A stretch of DNA of 64,000 bases from Mycolicibacterium tusciae (GCF_002086795.1 NZ_MVIM01000003.1:124001-188000); one strand, 5' to 3'. Counted from the stretch's first letter, positions 8,750-25,176 are shown. Translations and numbers: made by a program. The notes: generated from the sequence alone by a model not told the origin.

Positions 8750-9046
8750 CGGGCGGTGAATCCCTCAGCCTGGCGGCCAGCTATTGCTCATCACGCACAA
8801 GACCCCAGGAGAGAAGGGTTGTGGCACTGATTGCGCAAACGCCCCTACGAATCGCTTGCGGGCGCTTTGCGCCCCGTCGTCCCGGCCTTCGACGCCGAGA
8901 GAACGACGCCGACGGAAATTCCAATCCGGAGCATCGGTGGTATCGGACGTGACACATCGCCAGTGCTCGGTAACGGCGTGCGCTACAGTGACTCAAGCCA
9001 CAGGCGGGAGCCCTGTGGCCTGCGACATTGGCGGAAGGATCCCCGC
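8750..9046 (+). promoter_or_regulatory. Upstream region of mkl with a candidate -10 box
   Basis: This gap of 297 bases has no credible gene, although the mkl frame stays open back to 8831. A -10-like TACAGT lies at 8984-8989, placing transcription start near 8996. That lies after the alternative GTG at 8978 and so favours the start at 9047. No clear -35 was found. Confidence 0.3.
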
Positions 9047-10156
9047 GTGGGCATTGGAATTCAGGTCGAGGGGCTTACCAAGTCCTTCGGGCCCCAGCGA
9101 ATCTGGGAAGACGTCACGTTGGAGGTTCCGGCGGGCGAGGTCAGCGTTCTGCTGGGCCCGTCCGGTACCGGCAAGTCGGTGTTCCTGAAGTCGCTGATCG
9201 GGCTGCTGCGCCCCGAGCGCGGCAAGATCATCGTCGACGGCACGAACATCATCGAGTGCACGGCCAAGGAGCTCTACGAGATCCGCACCCTGTTCGGTGT
9301 GATGTTCCAGGACGGCGCCCTGTTCGGCTCGATGAGCCTGTACGACAACACCGCTTTCCCCTTGCGTGAGCACACCAAGAAAAAGGAAAGCGAAATCCGC
9401 AACATCGTCATGGAGAAGCTCGACCTCGTTGGTCTGGGCGGGGACGAGACGAAGTTCCCCGGTGAGATCTCCGGCGGTATGCGCAAGCGTGCGGGGTTGG
9501 CCCGCTCGCTGGTGCTGGATCCGCAGATCATCCTCTGCGACGAGCCGGACTCCGGTCTGGACCCGGTGCGTACGGCGTATCTGTCGCAGTTGTTGATCGA
9601 CATCAATGCCCAGATCGACTGCACGATCCTGATCGTGACGCACAACATCAACATCGCGCGCACGGTGCCCGACAACATGGGCATGTTGTTCCGTAAGAAG
9701 CTGGTGATGTTCGGTCCGCGTGAGGTGTTGTTGACCTCCGATGAGCCGGTGGTGCGGCAGTTCCTCAACGGTCGTCGTATCGGGCCGATCGGCATGTCGG
9801 AGGAGAAGGACGAGTCGACGATGGCCGAGGAGCAGGCCATGGTCGATGCCGGTCACCACGACGGCGGCACCGATGAGATCGAGGGGGTGCCGCCGCAGAT
9901 CATGGCGACCCCCGGTATGCCGGAACGTCAGGCCGTTGGCCGTCGTCAGGCTCGGGTTCGCGAAATCCTGCACACGCTGCCGCCGGCCGCGCAGGAGGCG
10001 ATCCGCGATGATCTCGAAGGCACCCACAAGTACCAGGCGCACCAGTTCGCGACTCAGGAAGCCTCGCCGCGTGGTCGCCATGATGACGACGCTCCGACGG
10101 GCGTCATCCCGACCGTCGACAGCCCGACGGTCGAGACCAGGACCGTCGAGAGGTAG
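9047..10156 (+). CDS. mkl: MceG/Mkl ATP-binding protein of Mce lipid importers
   Basis: A 369-residue ATPase. Mkl (MceG) powers the Mce transporters that import cholesterol and other lipids in mycobacteria. Walker A GPSGTGKS is at residues 37-44. The ABC signature SGGMRKR and Walker B IILCDEP follow, and the switch His lies in VTHNINIART. The C-terminal 100 residues (FLNGRRIGPIGMSEEKDE onward) are the extension characteristic of MceG. The GTG start has GGAAGGA 8 bases upstream. The residues encoded before it do not look like an ABC domain, although M. tuberculosis Rv0655 is annotated with a similar short extension (alternative GTG 8978). No mce permease genes are nearby, as expected for a shared ATPase. 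Confidence 0.95.
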   Translation: MGIGIQVEGLTKSFGPQRIWEDVTLEVPAGEVSVLLGPSGTGKSVFLKSLIGLLRPERGKIIVDGTNIIECTAKELYEIRTLFGVMFQDGALFGSMSLYDNTAFPLREHTKKKESEIRNIVMEKLDLVGLGGDETKFPGEISGGMRKRAGLARSLVLDPQIILCDEPDSGLDPVRTAYLSQLLIDINAQIDCTILIVTHNINIARTVPDNMGMLFRKKLVMFGPREVLLTSDEPVVRQFLNGRRIGPIGMSEEKDESTMAEEQAMVDAGHHDGGTDEIEGVPPQIMATPGMPERQAVGRRQARVREILHTLPPAAQEAIRDDLEGTHKYQAHQFATQEASPRGRHDDDAPTGVIPTVDSPTVETRTVER

Positions 10157-10176
10157 TCCCTCGTGAACGTCGGAAG

Positions 10177-12378
10177 ATGAGCACCGAGCACAAGGCTGGC
10201 GTTCAGAAAACCACGTTCTGCCGGATCTGCGAGCCGTTGTGCGGCATGATCGCGACCGTCGAGGATGGCCGCCTCACCGCGTTGCGTCCCGATAAGGACC
10301 ATCCGCTTTCGGCGGGTTTCGCGTGCCAGAAGGGTGTCGCGTTCACCGAGGTCGTCAACGATCCCGATCGAGTCACCGAACCGCTGCGTCGCACCGGCAG
10401 CGGCGAATGGGAACCCGTCAGCTGGGACGAGGCGATGTCCGACATCGCCGCCCGGCTGATCGACATCCATCGCAGGCACGGATCCGGTGCCGTCGGCTGG
10501 TACTTCGGCAACCCGGGCGCTTTCAGTTACAGCCACACGCTGAGCCTGACCAGCCTCATGCTCGGCTTCGGACCGAAGATGCACGTGTTCACCGCCGGCA
10601 GCCAGGACGTCAACAACCGGTTCGTCGCCAGTCAACTGTTGTACGGCTCGCCGCTGGCGCTGCCGGTGCCCGACGTCCTCCGCACCGATCTTCTCGTCGT
10701 GATTGGCGCCAATCCCGTTGTGTCCCACGGCAGTGTGCTCACCGTGCCGCGGATCAAGGACCGCATGCACGACATCGTCAAGCGCGGTGGCCGCGTCCTC
10801 GTCGTCGACCCACGCAAGACCGAAACCGCCGCACAGTTCGAATGGCTGGGCATCATTCCCGACGGCGATGCCTACCTGCTGCTGTCGCTGCTGCAGGTGA
10901 TGTTCGGTGAGAACCTCGTCGACCGGAGCCGGCTCGCCCGCCAAGTCGACGGCGGCGTCTGGCTCGAGCAGCTCGCCCGCCCGTTCAGCCCCGAGGCCAC
11001 CGCGGTGCGCACCGGCATCGACCCGGACACCGTGCGCACCCTGGCCCGCGACCTGGTCCGCACCGAACGTGCTGCGGTGTACGGACGCGTCGGCACCAGC
11101 ATCGGCGAAAACGGCACGCTCACAACGTATTTGCTCGATGCGGTCAACTTGGTGGCGGGCAATCTCGACGTCGCGGGCGGTAGCATGTTCGGCCGCATCG
11201 GGCTGCCCGGCGAGCGTTGGCTGGGCATGGCGGGTGGTGCGCTGTTGCGCACGGTCTACTCCCGCAGGCGCTCGCGCATCGGCGGATTCCCGTCGGTGCT
11301 CGGATCCGAGCCCGCCGGGGTGATGGCCAAGGAGATCACCACGCCGGGACGCGGACAGGTAAAGGCGTTGCTCGTCAGCGCCGGCAACCCGGTGCTCTCG
11401 GTCCCCAACGGCGACGAGTTGGAAGCGGCGCTGAAGTCCTTGGACCTGATGGTCGGCATCGATCTGTACGTCAACGAGACACTTGCGCATTGCGACTACG
11501 TGCTGCCCGCCGCGTCGATGTACGAGCGCGACGACTTTCCGCTGCCGTTTCAGACCTTGCAGCCGACACCTTTCCGTCAGGCCACCGAGCCCGTGATCGC
11601 CCCGATGGGACAGGCGCGCCCTGAGTGGGAGATCATCGACGATCTCTCTTCGCGGCTGGGGCGCCGAACGCCCGGGTTCGCGTTGCTGACCGGCGCTCGA
11701 AAGATGTTGTCGCTGTTCGGTGTTCGACTGACTCCGCGCGCGCTGGTCGACGTCGTCATCCGGCTGGGGGAGGCCGGCGACCGGTTCGGGCTGCGACGCG
11801 GTGGATTGTCGTTCGCCCGGCTGACCGCAGAACATCCCCACGGTTTCGTGCTGGCGCCGAACCTGCGCGAGGGCGTGCTCGGGGACACCGTCGCGTACCG
11901 CGGCAGGCGGGTCAGGCTGCGGCACGACGAGATCGCCGCCGAGGTCGCCAAGCTCGGGCGCCGCGAAGCCCCCGAGGCTTATCCGATGCGGCTGATCGGA
12001 ATGCGCGAGGCGCGCTCCGAGAACTCCTGGCTGCACAACGCGCCGCTGCTGATGCGCGGCGAACGCATCCAGCATGCCCGCATTCACGTCGACGACGCGG
12101 CGGCAGCCGACATCGCCGACGGCGACGTCGTGCGCATCGCGTCGCAGCACGGCGAGATCGAGGTGCCCGTCATCGTCACCAAGGACATCGTCGCCGGGGT
12201 CGTCGCGGTGCCGCACGGATGGGGACACAAGGGCACCGCCGGTTGGCGACTGGCCAACCGTGCCGGCGGGGCGAACGTCAACGCACTGATGTCCAGCAAC
12301 CCCGAGGACATCGAGGCGCTGGCCGGCATGGCGCGCCTGACCGGCGTGCCGATCCGTGTCGAGCGGGCCTCCTCTTAG
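10177..12378 (+). CDS. Molybdopterin-dependent oxidoreductase with N-terminal [4Fe-4S] site
   Basis: A 733-residue member of the DMSO-reductase/formate-dehydrogenase superfamily. The N-terminal cluster ligands are Cys15, Cys18, Cys22 and Cys50 (FCRICEPLCG, then GFACQKG). The bis-MGD binding regions include VIGANPVVSHGS, VLVVDPRKTETA and, in the second half, LLVSAGNPVLSVPNGDE. The dinucleotide-binding beta-barrel forms the last 120 residues (VPHGWGHKGTAGW). No Tat signal is visible, so it should be cytoplasmic. No partner electron-transfer or membrane subunit lies alongside. Similar stand-alone proteins occur in mycobacteria (Rv0197 type). The substrate is unknown. It starts 20 bases after mkl and may share its transcript. 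Confidence 0.88.
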   Translation: MSTEHKAGVQKTTFCRICEPLCGMIATVEDGRLTALRPDKDHPLSAGFACQKGVAFTEVVNDPDRVTEPLRRTGSGEWEPVSWDEAMSDIAARLIDIHRRHGSGAVGWYFGNPGAFSYSHTLSLTSLMLGFGPKMHVFTAGSQDVNNRFVASQLLYGSPLALPVPDVLRTDLLVVIGANPVVSHGSVLTVPRIKDRMHDIVKRGGRVLVVDPRKTETAAQFEWLGIIPDGDAYLLLSLLQVMFGENLVDRSRLARQVDGGVWLEQLARPFSPEATAVRTGIDPDTVRTLARDLVRTERAAVYGRVGTSIGENGTLTTYLLDAVNLVAGNLDVAGGSMFGRIGLPGERWLGMAGGALLRTVYSRRRSRIGGFPSVLGSEPAGVMAKEITTPGRGQVKALLVSAGNPVLSVPNGDELEAALKSLDLMVGIDLYVNETLAHCDYVLPAASMYERDDFPLPFQTLQPTPFRQATEPVIAPMGQARPEWEIIDDLSSRLGRRTPGFALLTGARKMLSLFGVRLTPRALVDVVIRLGEAGDRFGLRRGGLSFARLTAEHPHGFVLAPNLREGVLGDTVAYRGRRVRLRHDEIAAEVAKLGRREAPEAYPMRLIGMREARSENSWLHNAPLLMRGERIQHARIHVDDAAAADIADGDVVRIASQHGEIEVPVIVTKDIVAGVVAVPHGWGHKGTAGWRLANRAGGANVNALMSSNPEDIEALAGMARLTGVPIRVERASS

Positions 12379-12489
12379 CCCGGCTGCCAGCAGCGGAGCA
12401 AACTCCTATATATTGACGGGATCGTGGAAACGGCCGTGCACGCTGACAATGCGCGCTATCTTTCACGCGATCAGCGAACAGGAGAAGTC

Positions 12490-14331
12490 ATGGTCGACCG
12501 GTTCTGGGTGTGGTTGGGCACGGGTGTCATCACCGCAGGAATTTCAGCGGCGCTGCTGGCGGGGGCGGGTGTCGCGACAGCAACGGATGGCGACTCCGCC
12601 GACGGTGGCGGCACGAAGACCTCAGAATCGGCGGATCCCGACGGAAACCAGAACGACCCGGGCGCGGGAGTGACCCCGGGGAGCGGTCTGAAGGACGACG
12701 GGGACAAGACGGGCGACGTCCCTGCGGGCCAGCAGCCGAACGTCGGCGACGTCGAAACCGACGACAACATCACGGACGAGCTCACGGACGAGCTCAAGGA
12801 CGAGTTCGAGGACGAGGACCTCAAGGACGAGGACGTCAAGGACGAGACGATCGGCGACGAGCTGATCGACGAGAACCTCACCGACGCAGACGGAGACGCC
12901 GGCGCAATCGTCGACACCGTCGAGCAGCCTGATCTCGGCAACGCCGGGCGTTCGAACGACGGCCAGGACGAATCACAATCGCCGAGCCTGGACCAGACGT
13001 TGGTCGACGATCTTGACGTTTCGTTGAATCCCGAACTCGACAATGTCGAGAGAAACGCCTTGTTCGGCACCAACTCCCAGTCGGGCGAGGAACACGCACT
13101 CGTCCCGTTGAGGTCCGAATTCGAAGAACTGACCAAGCAGACGGAGACCCCTGAGTTCGCTCCGGTCGCGTTCTCGGCCCCTGCCGTCGCGGAGATCAAC
13201 TCCCTCGCCACCGCACGACCGTTGAACATCGTGCTGGACGTGATCGGCACGATCGTCTTCGGTCTGTACGGGTTCGTCACTCGGTTGATCGGCGGCCCGC
13301 CGGTTCTTCCGCCCAACAGCACCGTGACGGTGTACAGCTCGAGGCTGCGGATCGACTGCGGATGCGCACCCGGCGAGGGGGAAGAAGTCCCCGTGGACTG
13401 GTACATCCCGGAGAACGCTGATCCCGACCGCATCATCTACCTGCAGCATGGATTCCTGGCGGCCGCTCCTTGGTACAGCTACACCGCCGCGGCGCTGGCG
13501 GAACAGACGAACAGCATCGTCGTCGCACCGTCGATCACGTCGAACTTCCTGGCGTACGACCAGTGCTGGCTCGGTGGGGCGCCGATGCACCAGGCCATGG
13601 CCGGCCTGTTCGACCCCGACAACACAGCGCTCGCCGACAGCCTCGGTGCGACCCCCTATGAAGGGGAGCTCGAGTGGGAGCAGGTGGTGTTGATGGGCCA
13701 CTCAGCCGGCGGCGGCGCCGTCTCGGGCATCGCCCGCTACATGACCGAGAACGGAGACGCTGATCGGCTGGCGGGCGTGGTGCTGCTCGACGGCGTCGGT
13801 ATGGGCGGCACGATGGCCGAAGACCTCTCGATGGTTCCCGACGAGATCCCGGTCTACCAACTCGCTGCGCCCAAGTACATGTGGAACATGTTCGGCAGCG
13901 GCACTGACGCGCTGATTGAGGCACGGCCCGACGCCCCCTTCTACGGCGTGACGCTGGCCGGTGGCTCCCACGTCGACACGATGCGGGGCGGCAACTTCCT
14001 GATCCAATTCTCGCAGCAACTGGTGTCTGGCTTCTCGAAGCCCCAGAACGTGGCCGCGGCCGAGATTGTGATGGTCGGGTGGGTGAACGACATGTTCGAC
14101 GGCGATCAGTCCGAAGGCATCTACCTCGACACCGGTGAGACGCGCACGATCGATACGCCGGCGGGCCAGGCAACATTGGTCGACCTGCCGAACTCGCTGC
14201 GCAGGCCGTATCTGCTCAACTTCCTGGAACCGTTCATAGCGGGCAGCACAGGCCTCTTCACCCTCCAGCCGGGCTGTCTGCGCGAGTCGACCGGAACGGC
14301 CGCCGGCTGCGCGGGATCCGTGGCCGCCTGA
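12490..14331 (+). CDS. Exported alpha/beta-hydrolase with long acidic N-terminal linker
   Basis: A 613-residue protein. The ATG is chosen because GGAGAAG (12481-12487) precedes it and the peptide begins with a clean signal sequence (RFWVWLGTGVITAGIS, cleavage near GVATA). The frame could also start at GTG 12424. Residues about 28-150 are a low-complexity acidic region built from repeats such as DELTDELKDEFEDEDLKDED. The C-terminal half is an alpha/beta-hydrolase: the oxyanion segment YLQHGFLAAAPWY, nucleophile elbow GHSAGGG, and a likely catalytic His in AGGSHVDTM. It is probably a secreted or surface esterase/lipase. Nothing in the neighbourhood indicates a substrate. Confidence 0.75.
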   Translation: MVDRFWVWLGTGVITAGISAALLAGAGVATATDGDSADGGGTKTSESADPDGNQNDPGAGVTPGSGLKDDGDKTGDVPAGQQPNVGDVETDDNITDELTDELKDEFEDEDLKDEDVKDETIGDELIDENLTDADGDAGAIVDTVEQPDLGNAGRSNDGQDESQSPSLDQTLVDDLDVSLNPELDNVERNALFGTNSQSGEEHALVPLRSEFEELTKQTETPEFAPVAFSAPAVAEINSLATARPLNIVLDVIGTIVFGLYGFVTRLIGGPPVLPPNSTVTVYSSRLRIDCGCAPGEGEEVPVDWYIPENADPDRIIYLQHGFLAAAPWYSYTAAALAEQTNSIVVAPSITSNFLAYDQCWLGGAPMHQAMAGLFDPDNTALADSLGATPYEGELEWEQVVLMGHSAGGGAVSGIARYMTENGDADRLAGVVLLDGVGMGGTMAEDLSMVPDEIPVYQLAAPKYMWNMFGSGTDALIEARPDAPFYGVTLAGGSHVDTMRGGNFLIQFSQQLVSGFSKPQNVAAAEIVMVGWVNDMFDGDQSEGIYLDTGETRTIDTPAGQATLVDLPNSLRRPYLLNFLEPFIAGSTGLFTLQPGCLRESTGTAAGCAGSVAA

Positions 14332-18224
<3,893 letters not shown>

Positions 18225-18232
18225 ATATCTAG

Positions 18233-22207
<3,975 letters not shown>

Positions 22208-22225
22208 TTAGTTCCTGCGCGAGAA

Positions 22226-22271
22226 GACGCGGAAACCCCCAAAATCACGCGATTTTGGGGGTTTTCGCGTC
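22226..22271 (+). terminator. rpoBC terminator, member of the AGACGC-flanked hairpin family
   Basis: A 21-base arm at 22226-22246 pairs with 22251-22271 (one mismatch) around the 4-base loop ACGC. The stem has a CCCCC/GGGGG block and outer GACGCG/CGCGTC ends. It lies just downstream of rpoC. Two other hairpins in the window (23231-23292 and 48273-48334) share the same outer sequence. Confidence 0.85.
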
Positions 22272-22344
22272 TGTTCGTCTGGTTGTCCACAGGCAGAGGT
22301 CACGCCCGCTTCCGCTGAGGGCCGGCGGAGGTCAGCATCCTTGC

Positions 22345-23235
22345 ATGTCACATGAGGCTGTCGAAAGCATCTTCGCTGCGAATGGAGGTGTGGCGACCAC
22401 GAGGCAGCTCCTCGCCGTCTTGTCCCCTAAGACACTGGAGTGTGCCGTCCGAATCGGCAATTTGATCCGCGTTCGACGCGGTGTCTACTCGTTGACGCCA
22501 CCAGATGTATCCGTCAGGCTGGCCGCGCTTGATCTCGCGTGTGACGTGCGGGTCGTTGCCTGCATGCAGACCGCTGCTGAAATGTACGGGTTCGATACCG
22601 AACCCGACGATCGACTGCACATTCTCGACCCAGGTACCCGCGTGCGGCCTTCCCGGGAAGTGATGGTCCACCAACGACTTGGTGCGCCGCTGAAAGATGT
22701 GCGTGGTCGGCTGGTGACGGCTCCCGCGTGGACAGCGGTAGAAATCGCAAGGACCCTGCGTCGACCACGTGCGCTTGCCGTCCTCGACGCCGCACTGCAT
22801 TCGGGGTGCTGTACGCAACTCGAGTTGGCCGCAGCGGTTGATGCGCAGAAGGGGCGACGCGGCATAGTCGAGGTCCGTGGAGTCGTCAACTTTGCCGACG
22901 CACGCGCCGAATCGCCGATGGAAAGCGAAGCGCGCCTGGTGTTCATCGATGGCGGTCTGCCGTCGCCCGAATTGCAGTACACAATCGTCGACCTGCACGG
23001 CCGAGTGTGGCGAGTGGATTTCGCGTGGCCTCGCGCCAAAGTTGTCGCCGAGTACGACAGCGTGGAATGGCACGCCAACCCGGACGGGTGGAAACACGAC
23101 CGCATGAAATCCGCCCGGTTGGCCGAGTGCGGGTGGACGACCATCCCGATGGTTGTCGACGATGTCCGCAAGTATCCAAACGAGTTGGTGCGACGGATCT
23201 TCGGTCACCTCCAGCGGGCACCACTCGCTGGCTGA
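22345..23235 (+). CDS. AbiEi-like/DUF559-type protein (mycobacterial family)
   Basis: A 296-residue protein. The ATG at 22345 lies well after the rpoC terminator; the longer open frame would overlap rpoC. The N-terminal 60 residues form a helix-turn-helix module like AbiEi antitoxins: IFAANGGVATTRQLLA, then IRVRRGVYSL. The C-terminal 90 residues resemble a DUF559/very-short-patch-repair nuclease fold: ESEARLVFIDGGL, then VWRVDFAWPRAKVVAEYDS with an Asp and a Glu in PD-(D/E)xK-like positions, and a KHDRMKSARLAECGW helix. Such fusions are common in mycobacteria and usually stand alone. No AbiEii nucleotidyltransferase is adjacent, so a toxin-antitoxin role cannot be assumed. The stop codon lies inside the left arm of the next hairpin. 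Confidence 0.72.
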   Translation: MSHEAVESIFAANGGVATTRQLLAVLSPKTLECAVRIGNLIRVRRGVYSLTPPDVSVRLAALDLACDVRVVACMQTAAEMYGFDTEPDDRLHILDPGTRVRPSREVMVHQRLGAPLKDVRGRLVTAPAWTAVEIARTLRRPRALAVLDAALHSGCCTQLELAAAVDAQKGRRGIVEVRGVVNFADARAESPMESEARLVFIDGGLPSPELQYTIVDLHGRVWRVDFAWPRAKVVAEYDSVEWHANPDGWKHDRMKSARLAECGWTTIPMVVDDVRKYPNELVRRIFGHLQRAPLAG

Positions 23236-23292
23236 GCAGACGCATACACCCCCAATTTTGGGCGGAAACGGGGGTGTATGCGTCTGCTCAGC
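23231..23292. terminator. Perfect 23-bp inverted repeat between convergent genes
   Basis: Arms 23231-23253 and 23270-23292 are perfectly complementary around a 16-base loop. Each arm has GAGCAGACGC near the outer end and CCCCC near the loop. It covers the stop of the AbiEi-like gene and faces the convergent gene ending at 23310. It is probably a bidirectional terminator. Confidence 0.8.
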
Positions 23293-23309
23293 TTGCGCGT
23301 GGGCCCAGC

Positions 23310-23936
23310 TCACCACACAGACGTCAGCGTCGCGATACCGGGCCCGTCGAGCTCGCGGGCAGCCACCGTCCGCCCGGACACCGTCAGCAACAGCGCCAGC
23401 GCGGGTCCGGCCACCTCGGGGCCGTCGCCGATGATGACATCCGCGTCCGTCGCGACCAGCCGCACACCGGCGACCAACTCCTTGGCGCCGCCGAAAGCCG
23501 TTGAGGTACGGACCTGTTGGCGCAGCGACCGGACAACCGCGTGCTGCGCATAGGTGTGGGTGATGCCCAGCGGCCGACGGATGTCCTCGCCGTGCACAAC
23601 CTCTTCGACCAGACGGGTGTCGAGTGGTGCGAGAGGGGTCGACGTCCGTGTCGCCGCCTCGCGCAACCGCTGCAACGTCTCTTGAGGTGTACCGCCGCGT
23701 GCGCGCTGGATGCCACGGGTGTTCTGCCGGTCGAAGTCGAACCCCGCGCGAACCATGTCGACGGCGAAGCCGAGCCGGGTCGAGCGGGCGACGTCGACCA
23801 GATGGGCCACCACGTCGTGCACCGTCCACCCGGCGCACAGCGAGGGCTGCTCCCACGCGGTGTCGTCGAGGCGAGCGAGATCGTCGATCATGGCCGCACG
23901 TTCAGCATGCACCAGCGGCCAGACGTCATTGCGCAT
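23310..23936 (-). CDS. DinB/maleylpyruvate isomerase-fold mycothiol-dependent enzyme family protein
   Basis: A 208-residue cytoplasmic protein of the MDMPI/DinB-like four-helix family (TIGR03083), many of which use mycothiol or transfer thiol cofactors. The first metal-ligand region is LCAGWTVHDVVAHLVDVAR (His in positions about 47 and 53). The second is VVHGEDIRRPLG (near residue 117). ATG 23936 gives MRNDVWPLVHAERAAM; GTG 23951 would add 5 residues. It converges with the AbiEi-like gene across the hairpin. Its substrate is unknown, as for most of the dozens of paralogues in mycobacteria. Confidence 0.8.
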   Translation of the reverse strand: MRNDVWPLVHAERAAMIDDLARLDDTAWEQPSLCAGWTVHDVVAHLVDVARSTRLGFAVDMVRAGFDFDRQNTRGIQRARGGTPQETLQRLREAATRTSTPLAPLDTRLVEEVVHGEDIRRPLGITHTYAQHAVVRSLRQQVRTSTAFGGAKELVAGVRLVATDADVIIGDGPEVAGPALALLLTVSGRTVAARELDGPGIATLTSVW

Positions 23937-23986
23937 AACCGGGTAGACCACAGGCGCGCACGGAACTCATCGGCCACACTCGACGG

Positions 23987-25060
23987 ATGACGACATGGTT
24001 CCGGCTGCCGCTGATTGCGCGCGCCGCGGCCATCGGCGTCGGCTGGCTCGCCTACTTCGGCCTCATCCTGCGTCTCCTTCCGGCGGACAGCGCAGTTCGG
24101 ATAAGCGTGCCCGTCGGTATTGCGTGCATCGTGGGATCGGTCGTCACCACGGTCGCGGATCACCGCATCCACAGCAAGTTCGGCACCGTCGAATGTCTGG
24201 CGGAGTACCGCCGCGCACTTCGGACCGGCAAGCTTCCCAGGGGCGCCGACGTCGACGAGTGGGCGCGCTGGCTGCACGGCAGCGAGATGGCCAACGGCGC
24301 GGCGGCGCTGTGCGTCCTGCCATTCGTGGTGCTCGGCTTGTTCACCAGCGTGGGCAGCGAGTCGCCGTACCGCGGGCTGCCCGTGGCGGTGTTCACCCTG
24401 CTCCTGGGATGGGGCGTCGTCGTGGTGGTGCGTAGGGGCGCGGGGATCAAACAACTGAACGCCGCCATCGAACGCCGCGGCGAGCTGACCGCCCCACCGG
24501 CCGCCCCCAGGACGTTGATGACGGAGGGCGTGTTCGGGTCCTCGCCGGCGGGCCGGCTGGCGTCGGGCTTTCTCATGTGGTTCGCCGGCGCGTTTCTGGT
24601 GCTGCTGGTCGTCGACCTCGGCACCCTCGCCTTCGGCGGGCCGTGGATCATCCCCCTTCCGGTCGCCGCCGGTGTGGCGGCGCTGGTGGGCCTGGCGTGG
24701 GCGCTGCTCGGTGAGAACCGCGACCTGCGCCGCGATTTCGCGTCGTACGACGAATACGTCGAATACCACCGGACGCTGAGGACCAGTGAGATGCCGGCCG
24801 CCATCGAGCCGGAATTGTGGCGCAGGCGGCTGGCGAGTTCACGCAGGGAGAACTGGGTCAGGGTGGTACTCGCCGCCTTCTTCGTCGTGCTCGGGATCGC
24901 GGCCATCGTGGCAGGCCGAAACGGCTATCACTGGGTGATCGCGTCGCTGTGCCAGCTGTTGGCGATCTGGCTGTTGATCAATTGGTGGGGTGCGCGCGAG
25001 CGGCTCAGACGGTTGGGGCAGGCGGTCCATCGGCAAGCGATCCGCCAGACGTGGGGGTGA
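23987..25060 (+). CDS. Multi-pass membrane protein with an internal duplication
   Basis: A 357-residue protein that I do not recognise. Two similar halves each have membrane segments and one soluble motif. The first motif is ECLAEYRRALRTGKLPRGAD at about residues 66-86, and the second is EYVEYHRTLRTSEMPAAIEP at about residues 257-277. Hydrophobic segments lie near residues 12-30, 38-56, 108-126, 132-148, 198-216, 222-242, 291-308 and 315-330. The duplicated YRRxLRT motif suggests that two equivalent cytoplasmic elements pack together. It is divergent from the DinB-family gene, with 50 bases between the starts. Its TGA is the first three bases of the 29-bp repeat array that follows. Confidence 0.65.
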   Translation: MTTWFRLPLIARAAAIGVGWLAYFGLILRLLPADSAVRISVPVGIACIVGSVVTTVADHRIHSKFGTVECLAEYRRALRTGKLPRGADVDEWARWLHGSEMANGAAALCVLPFVVLGLFTSVGSESPYRGLPVAVFTLLLGWGVVVVVRRGAGIKQLNAAIERRGELTAPPAAPRTLMTEGVFGSSPAGRLASGFLMWFAGAFLVLLVVDLGTLAFGGPWIIPLPVAAGVAALVGLAWALLGENRDLRRDFASYDEYVEYHRTLRTSEMPAAIEPELWRRRLASSRRENWVRVVLAAFFVVLGIAAIVAGRNGYHWVIASLCQLLAIWLLINWWGARERLRRLGQAVHRQAIRQTWG

Positions 25061-25144
25061 GTCGCGGAGCCGCCCCGGCGGCGACATGAGTCGCGGAGCC
25101 GCCCCGGCGGCGACATGAGTCGCGGAGCCGCCCCGGCGGCGACA
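25058..25144 (+). repeat. Three tandem copies of a 29-bp repeat
   Basis: Copies at 25058-25086, 25087-25115 and 25116-25144 are identical, and a degraded start of a fourth (TCAGTCGC) follows. Each unit contains the inverted repeat GCCGCCCCGGCGGC, so the array can form three G+C-rich hairpins. The first unit supplies the stop codon of the membrane protein gene, and the array ends 38 bases before nfo. There are no unique spacers, so this is not CRISPR. It looks like a slipped-strand minisatellite with a possible terminator function. Confidence 0.92.
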
Positions 25145-25170
25145 TCAGTCGCAGTGTCGGCCCACGCGCC

Positions 25171-25176
25171 TAAACT
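25171..25176 (+). promoter_or_regulatory. Candidate -10 element of nfo (leaderless)
   Basis: TAAACT ends 6 bases before the GTG at 25183. No Shine-Dalgarno sequence is present, which suggests transcription starting at the start codon. Confidence 0.35.

Noticed and set aside
8831..9046. Upstream N-terminal extension of mkl (start 8831 or GTG 8978)
   Set aside because: The extension is not ABC-like. The candidate -10 lies at 8984-8989 and the ribosome-binding site is just before 9047. GTG 8978 is kept only as an alternative because a related annotation has a similar extension.
12413..12450. TTGACG/GACAAT promoter before the exported hydrolase
   Set aside because: The two hexamers are 26 bases apart, too far for a standard promoter.
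25058..25144. CRISPR array
   Set aside because: Repeats are directly adjacent with no unique spacers, only three copies, and no cas genes nearby.
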